From Cymbomonas tetramitiformis (Eukaryota > Chlorophyta > Pyramimonadophyceae > Pyramimonadales > Pyramimonadaceae), in assembly GCA_001247695.2 (NCBI GenBank), contig LGRX02034649.1, forward strand, positions 1 to 64,000: a stretch of DNA of 64,000 bases, given 5' to 3'. The translations under genes were made by a program, and so were the position numbers. This document shows positions 33,415-45,100 of the stretch, in pieces. The number at the start of each line of letters is the position of its first letter. Position 1 is the stretch's first letter. Under the pieces are notes generated by a model. That model was given only the letters and a program-made list of their open reading frames with translations. It was not told the DNA's origin and did not search any database.

Positions 33415-34369
33415 TATGCCCAACATAAAAGTTGAAAAGATGAAAGCTCAAGTAGCACGTATCAGCCGAGCAGATATAGACACGTGAGGCCGGGGTTTTA
33501 CCGAGATTCAACTGGTCTTCCACTAGGTTGGGCTTTCTTGAGGGAACGGGAAGCTGCACCGGGCAACCAGAAGTCACGTTAGAGTTTACTCGAACTTGTT
33601 TCCCGTGCTCAGAACCACGAACCCACAACTTATTACTTGCAACACTCATGAAACTGCGTCACCGGCACACAGATCTCGCAGCACAGCACGTTCTTCACGA
33701 CACCAAGACGAAGATTGTCAACGACACACAGATCTCGAAGCACCACCAAGTTATTTGCGACACCCAAAACGAGAAAGCCGCGATAACAGCACATAGTACT
33801 CGCGGCACAACTGGATGTTGCTGGGAAGACCCACTCAGAGTTAAGATGCCGGGTCACACGTTCATAACTCTTAAAGCACAACGCTGCGTTGGAGACACTC
33901 AGGAGAATAGAAACCCGTCAGCCGTACTATGTGCGCGGACGTCGCAAATAATTTTATCCGAACGTGTTATTGATACTGAAAGTAAACCTGAGACAACTAC
34001 TTGCTCACAAGATGTCCGGAGGATAAGTGCGTCAAGTGTTTTGGCAGCTATCCAACGTTGAGTAAGATGAAAACAGTGCGCCCGCCACGCATATGGCAAA
34101 TCCGCTTAGGCTGGTATCAGCCTTGGAATTTAGAAAACCACGGAGCACGGAGTTATGTGTGACTGGGGTATGGAGTGAGATATTCTTCCACGATACGCGC
34201 GAGGTGCATAATATCCAGGTTAGCAACAACACCAACGCGTACACAACTGTTCTTTAAATGTAGACAGAGGGCTCACTGAAAGCTGCTGGAGGTCTGGTGG
34301 AGGATCGCAAATTCACTTCGTTCTCATACATATCAAATCATAAGAATGCTATTAGGGCTGACCACGTAC

Positions 34370-34630
34370 CCCCATTGGTGTAGGGGGAATCTTTGGTTTT
34401 TCCGAACTTGAATCTTCACTCGCAAACATAGCACTGCATCGGCGTGTTGACTTGAAGGCTCTTTGACAGGTTTTCGCAGGCCGAAGCGCCGAAACTCTGT
34501 TGCAAGAGGTTACTCTCAGGAATATAAAAGGCTCTCGAGGAACTCTACCGACGTGACTGCGTCGTGAGGCTATACACGCCAAACAAAGTGCAGAAGTGGA
34601 CGAAGAGTTTGCTGGCTTCCGCAGGGCCAT
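34370..34630 (-). CDS. Candidate first exon with plastid transit peptide
   Basis: An 87-codon frame from ATG at 34630 to a strong GTACGT donor just after 34370, phase 0. The peptide is rich in Ser, Ala, Arg and Lys with almost no acids for about 65 residues (MALRKPANSSSTSALC..., ALRPAKTCQRAFKSTRRC). It then turns abruptly acidic and Pro-rich (SEDSSSEKPKIPPTPMG), as in a chloroplast transit peptide followed by the mature start. I could not find the next exon on the minus strand below 34370. A short run after a CCACCAG acceptor near 34298 stops after six codons. It could be the stump of a broken gene. Confidence 0.4.
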
Positions 34631-35863
34631 TAGCAAATGAAAAACTTGAAAGGGCAGCATACCCTCCTCGCAGTTGCGTTGTGCTAGACCTCACACGGGC
34701 AGGGCACACGATAGAGTTCAAGGCTGCTGCTTGCATTTTGCTAGATTTTAGAAAGTAAATCACTCAGAGATATTCAACCTGTTAGCAAGGTCCTTGATCA
34801 AATAACTTTTGGTATTAAACCTGCCAACAAGGGATATGCAAGAGCGAATCTGGGTATTCCTCTGAGGTCTGAATGAATGTCCAGGTGTCCATCGTTGTGT
34901 CTTTATTGACGTCCACGTCTACTTTTTGTATAAAATAGACCGTCAGATACATATTGTGTATGTCGTGGACCTACCATTTCTTCGGATCGAATTTAATGAT
35001 GCTGTTTCATGTCTGACGATGGTGTTTGCGATCGCGCTCTCGTTCGCTCCCTCCCGTTCTTCCTATCGTATGAAAATTCGGCTTGCCTATCGTATGAAAA
35101 TCGAAATCTGGTGTCACTGTATAAATCTGTATCTCGACTGTAATCTCGAAATCTGAAAGCAGAAAGCAAACTTGAAACTCAAACTACAAACTTCAAACTA
35201 GAGCTCTAGAGCAAACGAAAGGCTTTCCGAAAGGGAAACCTCTGCTCTTTATGTTTTAGGACCAGAGCAAATTACCTTACCTTACCTTACTTCAAACAAG
35301 CAAACCGCGAATAGCAGAGCGGGATGATGACACTGTGACGACACTGTGTCAGCGTCATCTGTCAGTCATGAACTCGTGATCGAACTGATTTTATATAATA
35401 TTAATTATATAGTATTTTATATAATGAAAATCGCGCGAGTAATCTTGTACCTACCTGCTTTTCGTTTTGATACCTGCTTTTGAAGGCAAAACTGTGAAAC
35501 TCGAATTCGAAACTGGTGACCTTAGACTGAATTTCCTCCCTCGAACAGACACGATACAGGTGGAGATCGGTATCAATGTCGGCCTTGTGTGTCTGTCGTA
35601 TGTGCACGTTCGACACCAACGCAAGCTGACATATTGGGGGTTTCGATTGTTGGGAGATGAGATTTCCTTCAGGTCTTCGAGATCTCTCTCTTCAATATGA
35701 CGACGCTGAATGTATCGACGTCTTCTTAATAAATTGAAGTGCAAGCACGGGGTAGAAATAGTTGGCAGCAATCCAAACTCATCGACAGCTCCAAGTTGCA
35801 GAAAGCGCTGCGACAGCCTACATTTCACGCATGTAGATTCTAATATTTCTCACAGACAGCGCC

Positions 35864-36174
35864 ATGCGCCTTCAGACCCGATGGAATGCCTTCGCCTTCC
35901 TAATGTTACTTTCTGGCTCGAAAATCTGTCGTCCTGAAAACGTTTCAGCACCTTCCCTCCCTTACTTTTTCCCGGAGCTGCCCTTGAGGCCCTCTCTGAA
36001 GACTGCTTGTAAATGCACCGGGAACAACTCCGCAATATCCTTGTCTGACAAAGAGCTCATTCTGCCGGTGGCCTGGGAATTTTACGGCACGTACTGCGCT
36101 TCGTGGAACTCGCTGTCACCCGTCTGCTTGCCGGGCGGCGACTACCAAGGAACCAATATTTGCACCTCTTCCTG
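35864..36174 (+). CDS. Exon 1: signal peptide and Cys-rich module
   Basis: ATG at 35864 begins a signal peptide (basic start, then AFAFLMLLSGS), followed by ACKCTGNNS, WEFYGTYCASW, PVCLPGGDY and ICTSSW. The donor GTGCGC at 36175 splits a Trp codon. It joins 37113 to give W-CYVPEEC, completing a C-x-C...YG-x2-C-x2-W...WCYV-type module. This precise completion is strong evidence for the 938-bp intron. Confidence 0.75.
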
Positions 36175-39100
36175 GTGCGCGGCTGCGTTCGAATATCCCG
36201 AACCGCTACTTTCTCTTCCGCGACTTACCTCAGATACGTGTACTGGTTTCTGCTCGCTCGGTCGTCTGGGTTGTAACCTGCAGTGGCAGGCTGCCTTATC
36301 AGAGCGCAAGTACTCTTGCGGTCCAATCCGAACCGGAAGATGTAGAATATGCAAAATTCACACACGAGTTTATACTGTCACCTGAACTACTGCAGCTACT
36401 TCTAGCCAGTCAGCCGTGATCTCAGCCAGTTATCGCTCGTGGGCTGAACGTTTATTGCATCCCCCTCTCCCTGTTGTCCCACCTGCGCAAGCCTCCACCG
36501 AGTTACAATCCTGTTTCCTTTAGTAGGGGCTGCTTCTTTAACCGCATGTGTCATCGCCCGGATAAGAAGACGGATCGAATTGCAAGGGCTCTGCGCAACC
36601 CTGTTTCTCCAAGGTTGGCTACAATTACGAGTGATAAATTCAGGGAAAAGCTTTTGATTTCTCCGTGAAGGCACGCAGGAAAATGAAAGAACGCGCTGTG
36701 ATAGGTTCACTGATGTGGCGGCTTGTGCAACTGATGTTGTGGCGACCTACACACGGTTGTATGCGAGCACCTTGCTGTGTAGAGCACACGAGGGTTGTGC
36801 TCAGCAACATCCCTGCTTGATGAGGTCGAGGTCTCACGCTTCTAAAGCGAAGACATCCTCCAAGGCTTGCTACCGGAGCTCGTGGAAAGTCCAACGTGTC
36901 CTCCTCGAGAAGGGCGCCGGCAAGGAAGCGCCGGCGGTTGGCTGGTGGCCAACCAGGGTGGGGTGAAAACTTAGGCACTCCTCATAACCATCGGGGAATA
37001 GTATATAGGCGATGTATCGAGGGTCTTCTCGACAGGCGTGACAACGAACATGCGACGTAAAGCTTACCCGATTGTGTATTTTGCTAACTGGGCGGTGACG
37101 AAGGGCTGGCAGGTGCTACGTGCCCGAGGAGTGCCCGACAGCGACCAAGTCCAAACTCTGGGAAAACTTGTGGTGGGACCACATAACGGCTTGTGCGGTG
37201 GAGTACGAGCATCTCTGCGGAGAGGAGATTCTCGACTTGGACACTACTTGCTCCACCAGTCACCGGCTGTGGGGCGGCCCTGTAACCACACTCGGGGAGC
37301 AAGATGAGATCAACGACTCCCCGGCACTATGCTGCCAGTATTGCAAGCGATTTCCAAATGCCACACACACCGATTATTGGTCCCGTCTGCACGAAGGCTG
37401 GTGCAACTGTGAGCATCCTCGTGTCCCACGGCCCGTGCCTGTTCCGCAACAACCTCCGAACCGACGGCCTGCCTCAGGTTCCTCGAGTGCAGCGCCGGTT
37501 CACTTTCCAGAGACACTACTACGTGTGACGGCCTTGGGCGCAACGCAGGAGCATGGACGCGGGGCGTTCTCGCAAGGGGCTGGGGTTGTGGGGTGTGGTG
37601 GTAAGGGGCTGGGGTTGTGGGGTGTGGTGGTAAGGGGCTGGGGTTGTGGGGTGTGGTGGTAAGGGGCTGGGGTTGTGGGGTGTGGTGGTAAGGGGCTGGG
37701 GTTGTGGGGTGTGGTGGTAAGGGGCTGGGGTTGTGGGGGTGTGGTGGTAAGGGGCTGGGGTTTTGGGGTATGGAGGCAAGGGGCTGGGGTTGTGGGATGT
37801 GGTGGTAAGGGGCTGGGGTTGTGGGGTGTGGTGGTAAGGGGCTGGGGTTGTGGGGTGTGGTGGTAAGGGGCTGGGGTTGTGGGGTATGGTGGCAAGGGGC
37901 TGGGGTTGTGGGGTGTGGTGGTAAGGGGCTGGGGTTGTGGGGTTGTGCTCGGAGCCGAAGCGTTGAGTGACTGCGCCCTGGAGCTGCCAAGTGGAGGGCC
38001 TCGCGCGCAGTTACTGACAGTGCCAGGAGGCATGGTGGGGCGCAGGCTACGACAGCTGCGAGATAAAACGCTGTGTGTCGGTCGACTGCTTCGGGAGCGA
38101 GGGCGGGAACACGTTCACGCAGGTCATGAGGGTTTTGGCACCGCCTAGTCCCCCGTCTCCAATCTCCCCGCTTGCGCCCCCTCTGCTCCCCTCGCAGCCC
38201 TCCTTCCCGCCACCCCTGCCGCCAGCGCCGCCCTTGGCAACCACGCCAGCTGGCGACGGCAGCGGAGGGCTTGCCTTGACCGTGGCTGAGGCCCTACCCG
38301 CCCACGCCCTGGAGAACCTACGCACGGCGCTTGGCGATCAAGCGGTGAACCAGATCTGGCTCCACGTGGATATCGTGTTGTCCGTCGCCACCGCCGCGCT
38401 CCCGGCTGTGAACCACACGCTAGCGATTACCGGGCGGTGCCAGGACAATGCACGCGACGGGCTGTGCGAGATCAGTGGCAGCCAGGAGGTGGAGCTCCTG
38501 GCGGTGACCTCCCGGGGGCACCTTGAGCTGCAGGGCATCGCACTGCGTCATGCGCACAGCTCTGGCCGCGGCCCTGCGCTGCACCTGGCAGCTGGCGGAA
38601 CGGCAGTGCTACGGGGGTGCGCTGTAGAGGGGAACAAGGCGGCGAGTCATGGAGGTGCATGCTACTGTGGATACGGCAGCTCCCTCACGGTGGATGACAG
38701 CCGCGTCGCAGAGAACTACGCCGGTGAGGTGCGCGCGGGAGGCCTGGCGCCCCCTTTCATCTCGGAGTCTGCGGCAACTGCCATCACCGGTGTCACACGG
38801 TCTAGAAGCTGCGATCACGCCTGTCGCCCTTTCCCCGCCGGACGCACGCTCAGTCTGCGTTGAAGCCTGCTGCTGGCGGTGCATCTCGACCCCTTTGGCG
38901 CCTGTGCGCGCACAGCTTGACGTCAGATGCCGCCTCTGAGTTGCGGCCCAGCGCGCATCTTTGACGTGTGACTGCATCTATTCGGCGGACAAGTGCCCCC
39001 CTTCCCTCCTCCTCCGCCTTCGAGGTCGTGAACCAGTCCCCGCTTTCCCCATGGTGCCCCGCCCGGAGCCCTTCGACGAAGTTCCCCTGTTCTCTACCCA

Positions 39101-42100
39101 GAGCCCACCAGCAGTTCCCCTCAGGCCCCCTCATCTCCCCGAGGCTCCCAGCGAGCGCCCCCTTGCCCCCCTCTCTCCTGGAGCCCTCTCTGCACCCCCC
39201 TCCTGGAGCCCTCTCCGCCCCTCTCTCCTGGAGCCCTCTCTGCACCCCTTCCTGGAGCCCTCTCCGCCCTCCCTCCTGGAGCCCTCTCCGCCCCTCCCGG
39301 AGCCCTCTCCGCCCCTCTCTCCTGGAGCCCTCTTGCTTGGGACTGAAGCTAGGAGCAACGAGGGGCATTCTTGCAGGATGGCGGCGCAATATACGGCAAC
39401 CAGTTCGTCAACCTGACGCTCCTCGGGAGCAGCACGCTCGAGATGAATAATTGTCTGTCACGTGGCGGCGCGGTGTTTGTCCACAAGCACGGCTCCATCA
39501 CCGTGGAGGGCAATGTAAGTTTCACACACAATTTTGCGATGGCGCACGGTGGCGCCATCTATGCATACTACAGGTGAGCGATCCCGACCCGGCCCGGAGC
39601 TTCTAATTACTGGTTCAGCCTGGATCACGAGGTGGCTGGCGTCGCCTGGTGACGCTGCGGCCCAGACCAGCCCCAGAGCGTGCAGGCATTGGACGCTTCG
39701 GCGCTGTGGGATCTCCACGTAACGCTTCGGGGCCACGGCGGTCCACGTGGCGCTTCGGGGCCACGGCGGTCCACTTGGCGCTTCGGGGCCACGGCGGTCC
39801 ACGTGGGTCGCCTCGCCACTCCGTTGTGCCATTGCAAGCCGCCAGGGATTTGTAAGCCAGTCCGAACAGAGCTCTTGGCGGCGGCGCTGCGGGGATCAGC
39901 CCTTGTGCGGCCGAGAGGGATTGGACGGCCTTCCCCGTGCACGTCTTGCAACTTCCGTGCTACAGAATCTGGGTTGCCTCGCAGCTTTCCATGCCTCCAA
40001 CTCCCTGATCAGGGGCGCACTCTGCGTTATGCTACCCGCTTGAGAACAGAGGCCCAGCTTCCCTTCTCCCAGCAACTCAATTCCCCGGCCTTCCGTCCAA
40101 GGAACCATTTGACCGTCCGATGTACGGCCGACACCAAAGGCCCTCAGCAGACACCAGACGCGCATGCACCCGGGTTTTCTGCAGCCGTGTGAGGCATAGC
40201 GCCCCCCCCCCCAGCGGTGCAGGGATGAAGTTCCTTCGCGTGCACCTGCATGTGGCCTCTCGGTCGCGCGCGAAGTGAATCATCCGCAGCCCTTCGTACT
40301 TTCCCCTGCAAAGTGTGTTGCGTCCACACCCGCCCGATCATGGCGCCGCTCTCAGCCATCCCCCTCTCTGTCCTCGGGAGACTTGAAGGGTGACCTTTGC
40401 GTCGGGAGGCGCTGCGGCGACTGGTGTGCAGCTCCACACTGCTTGTGCGCGACTCGGTCATGGCCAATAACACCGCGGAGATGCGCGGGGGCGCCGTGGC
40501 GTGTGACTCCCTCTGCACCATCTCCCTCGGAGGACGGAGCGCGCTGGAGGACAACAACAGCGGGGAGAGCGGTGGAGCGCTGTATTCACATGGGAAGAGC
40601 TCCGTCACCGTTGGGCCTGACACGGTGCTGCGGGGCAACCGGGTATGGGGGGATAGGCATGGGGGAGGCGTGTACCTCTACGAGAACTCCAAGCTGCAGG
40701 TGGACGGCATCATCTCGGGGAATTCAGTGGGTGGCGACGGGGGCGGCGTGTCCGTTGGAATTTTGTCGCAGGTTCGTGCCACATGGAGGGCACCCGATTG
40801 CGTGTCGGTGTGATTGAGCAAACCCTGGTGGGTCCATAGGCCGCCGAAGCCGGTGAGTGTTGCGCAGGCGGTTGGCGTGCAGTGCGATTAGCGCATGCAC
40901 TTCCCGCAGAGGCGGCGGGTGCTTCGGTGTTTCACCTGCCCCCGAGAGGCGCGGATATCCCCGCTCCCCAAATCCGAGCTCGATCCTCCGGTTGCTCGCC
41001 CAGTTCCCTGAGGCGCGTAGCCATTGGATGGATCTTGGAGGTTGACCTCGATCCTGTGGTTGCTTACTCAGATCCTCATTGGCAGCGGAAATTGTGCCTG
41101 TACCCCCACTCCCCCAAACGAGGCCTCTTTGCCCTCCTTCCTGGACCTCTGACCCCTCTACGTGAGGGACATGCCCGCTACAAGGAGAGCCTACGAGTCT
41201 CGCTCTTCGCGCTTGCCATCTCTTCTGCTGATTTCCTTCTGTGCCGCCGCGCGTCTCGATCTCCCCGGTGAACAACTCCCCGGCTTTCTAGCGGCGGCCG
41301 TGTCCCACGCAGTTCTCAGGGGTGCTCTTGGCTCAGACGGAGCGTGGCCTCAGACGCGGCGCCCCTCGGGCTGTCCCGTGCAGGTGGTAGTGTCGTCATC
41401 CGGGCGCGTGGAGCACAACCGGGCGCTGCAGAACGGAGGCGGGATCCATACCCGAGAGAGCTGCACGGTGGTGGTCATGCCAGGTGGCGCCGTGCGCTGG
41501 AACAGTGGAGCCAACGGGGGTGGGCTGTGCAGCCTCGGGACGGTGGGCTACACCAACGTGGTGCGGCTGGAAGGGTGCTCGGTCCTCGGCAACGCGGCGG
41601 CGGGGGCAGGCGGCGGTGTGTATGGGATGATGAGTCACGTCATGGTGATCGGAGGCCCAGTGGTGGAGGGGAACAAGTGCGCGCTCGACGGGGGCGGGGT
41701 CGCAGTCATCGGCGGCTCCATCACTGTCACTGACGCCGAGGTGCGCGGGAACGTTGCGGGGGTCGGGGGAGGGGGCCTCAGCGGAGGAGGCGGCACTCAG
41801 GTCACTGCGGCCAATCACAGCAAGGTGCATACGAATGTGGCGCTGGGGACGGGTGGCGGGTTCTTGGTCTCCGGGACCTCGTCCAATCTGACGATGAGGA
41901 ACAGCAGCTGCGATGCGAACCGTGCCGTGTATGGCGGCTGCGTGGCGCTGCTGCTGGCCGCTCGTGGTATCATCGCTGACGGCTCTCAAGTCATCGAGAA
42001 TGAAGCCGGCGCCGATGGTGGGGGGCTGCACCTTACTGATGGGGCGTGGTTGGGTACAGAGGGTGGGGCACGGATCTCCAATAACCGTGCTGGGGACTCC

Positions 42101-45100
42101 GGGGGAGGCGTGTCACTCGACTACTCGAATGGATCGTTCACGGAGAGCGTGCTGGAGATGAACGTGGGGAATCTGAGCGGAGGGGCAATCCACCTCAACA
42201 AGGGGGCCCAGGTGCGGCTGCAGTCCACCCGGGTCGTCAGCAACGAGGCCTCGGAGGGCGGCGGAGTGGCGGCGAGCAGCGGTTCGATCGTGGAGCTGCA
42301 CAATTCGACGGTGACCAAATGCCGGGCCTTGGGGTTTGGGGGGTGTACCTGTACACGTCCAAGCTGGAGATGCGGGCGGGGACCTTGGTGGCCGGGAACG
42401 ACGCGGCACGCAGTGGGGGGGGCATCGCTGGGGAGAAGGACTCATCTGTGATTCTGTCTGGCGGGACGATACACCAGAACGCTGCCAGCTCAGGAGGCGG
42501 TGAGTCCGCTCTTTGCACGCTTGCCCAAGCTCTGCCAATGGGGAGTGAGGCCGAGCTGAGGCCGAGCTGGTGCCTGCGTCGTTCTCGCTGGGCCACCTGC
42601 GGAACGCGATGCGTTTTCTCCTCAAACGCGGCTCAGGTTGTGCAACTTGGTCGCTGCCTGTGACTGGCAGGTGGCTGCGATTGTCTCTGTCGGCGGCTGG
42701 GTGTGACTGACAGGTGGCTGCGATTGTCTCTGTCGGCGGCTGGGTGACTGGCAGGTGGCTGCGAGTGTCTCTGCTGGGGTGACTGGCAGGTGGCTGCGAT
42801 TGTCTCTGTCGGCGGCTGGGTGACTGACAGGTGGCTGCGATTGTCTCTGTCGGCGGCTGTGTGTGACTGGCAGGTGGCTGCGATTGTCTCCTGTCAGGCT
42901 GTGTGTGTGACTGGCAGGTGGCTGCGTTGTCTCTGTCGGCGGCTGGGTGTGACTGGCAGGTGGCTGCGATTGTCTCTGTCGGCGGCTGGGTGACTGGCAG
43001 GTGTGCGATTGTCTCTGTCGGGCGGCTGGGTGTGATTGGCAGGTGGCTGCGATTGTCTCTGTCTGGGTGTGCGGCTGGGTGTGAGCGGCGGCTGTGCAGG
43101 TAACTGCGATTGTCTCTGCCGGCGGCTGGGTGTAACTGGCAGGTGGCCTATTTAGTTCCTGCCTCTTGATGCCTATGTAGTTCCTTCCTCCTGATGCATA
43201 TTTAGATCCGTCCTTTTGATGTCTATGTAGTTCCTTCCTCTTGCTGCCTATTTAGTTCCTTTTTCTTGATGCCTATTTAGTTCCGTCCTCTTGATGCCTA
43301 TTTAGTTCCTTCCTCTTGATGCCTATTTAGTTCCGTCCTCTTGATGCCTATTGCTTCCTTCCTCTTGATGCCTATTTAGTTCCTTCCTCTTGATGCCTAT
43401 TTAGTTCCTTTTTTCTTGATGCTTATTTAGTTCCGTCCCTTGATGCCTATTTAGTTCCGTTCTCTTGAATGCCTATTTAGTTCCTTTTTCTTGATGCCTA
43501 TTTAGTTCCGTCCTCTTGATGCCTATTTAGTTCCTTCCTCTTGAATGCCTATTTAGTTCCTTTTTCTTGATGTCTATTTAGTTCCGTCCTCTTGATGCCT
43601 ATTTAGTTCCGTCCTCTTGATGCCTATTTAGTTCCGTCCTCTTGATGCCTATTTAGTTCCTTCCTCTTGATGTCAATTTAGTTCCTTCCTCTTGATGCCT
43701 ATTTAGTTTCTTTTATTTGATGCCTATTTAGTTCCTTCCTCTTGATGTCAATTTAGTTCCGTCCTCTTGATGCCTATTTAGTTCCCTTCTCTTGATGCCA
43801 ATCGGTTTTCCTCTAATGCGCGCGCATCCTCTGCCCGCTCTGCCTGTGCAGTGTTGAATGTTGGGCTCGCATGGTGCCCCCTTCTCGTCGCTTCGAAGCG
43901 GACTTGAGATCTTGTTTCAATTTCTGCCCACTCCAAGGAGCTGAGGCAAGGGGGTGAGGGGGGGGTTGGGGTTGGAGGTGACCTGGGATGGTCAGGGATC
44001 TACCTGGTGAGCAGCAACCTGGGCATATCGGGAGGAGCCCTGCTATCTCTGAACGTTGCACAGCGTGACGGTGGACAGCTGATGTTGGTCACAAGCACCT
44101 TTGACGGCAGCGGCTGCAGCCTTATCCGCGCGGTGGCGAGGGGGCAAGGCGGCCAGGTCTACCTGATGAGAGGCAGCGAGGGGGCCCTCCGGGACTCCGA
44201 GGTGCCTGCCCCCCCCTCGAGGCCGATGCACCTTGCCCGTCTGATCTTGCCAGTGGTGGACGGCCAGCAGCAGACGCACTTCCAGGGCGCCCTAATTCCC
44301 CTTAGACGAAAGTCAGGAGGCATGCTTCCCTGCCTGGACTTGCTTCAGCGAAACCTGCGGGGAGCGGGGGTGGGCGGGGGGGTAGGGTAGACCCATGTCG
44401 CAGCTGTGACTGCGATCACAGCGCTGGCAATTTCTCACTCCCTTACGAGCCCTTCCCTTACGCGTGGAGTTTGGACGAGCTCCGTCCATCAACCTGGCTT
44501 CGGCCTTCCCCAGCTGCCAGCGTGGATGCGGCCAATCGGATCCATGCCGCAGCCAGGCCATGGGGGAGCAGAGCGGCGGGCTTAAACCGCGGGGCTTGGT
44601 GGAGGGGGGGGTGTCAGGTGCTACACGGCCAGGCGGGGCTTGGAGGCGGCGGGCTGGTCGTGGACGAGGGGAGCAAGCTGACCCTGACGCGGGTGCTCGT
44701 CTCGCGTAACTTCGCCACCGGCTCGAACGGGGGGGGGTTGCTGATGCAGGAGTCGGGGGTCCTGCACGCCACCAATTGCAGCTTCGTGGAGAACCACGCC
44801 TTGGAGGGCCACGGCGGGGCGATCATGCTGTCCTTGAACACCGCCGTCAGCATCAACGGCTCACGCTTCGACGGTAACGAGGCGGACCGCGGCGCGGCGG
44901 TTGCCACGGAGCCAACCATCGCACAGCTGGCGGTGAGCCTGACAGCCTTCACTGGCAACCGTGCGGTGTACGGAGCCGCGCTGTATATCGACCCGCCTGT
45001 GGCCAATGTCTCGCTCAACACCTCGCTGAACGCCTCTGCAGTGACCAACGAGGAGCCCGGTGCCGCGAGTCAGGCGAGCGACGAGCAGAGAAAGTTCTAT

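Larger units (their letters stand above)
26600..34365. other. Long stretch with no gene I can support
   Basis: Isolated reading frames such as 27268-27684 (+), 28647-29201 (-) and 29904-30533 (+, hydrophobic C-terminal third) have no recognisable domain or matching splice sites. The stretch holds three small repeats listed separately. Composition is moderately AT-rich and unlike the exons at 36-60 kb. Confidence 0.5.

Noticed and set aside
37310..38033. Minus-strand Pro/Thr-rich frames (PQPLTTTPHNP repeats)
   Set aside because: Antisense of the 29-bp intronic minisatellite, with similar peptides in all frames.
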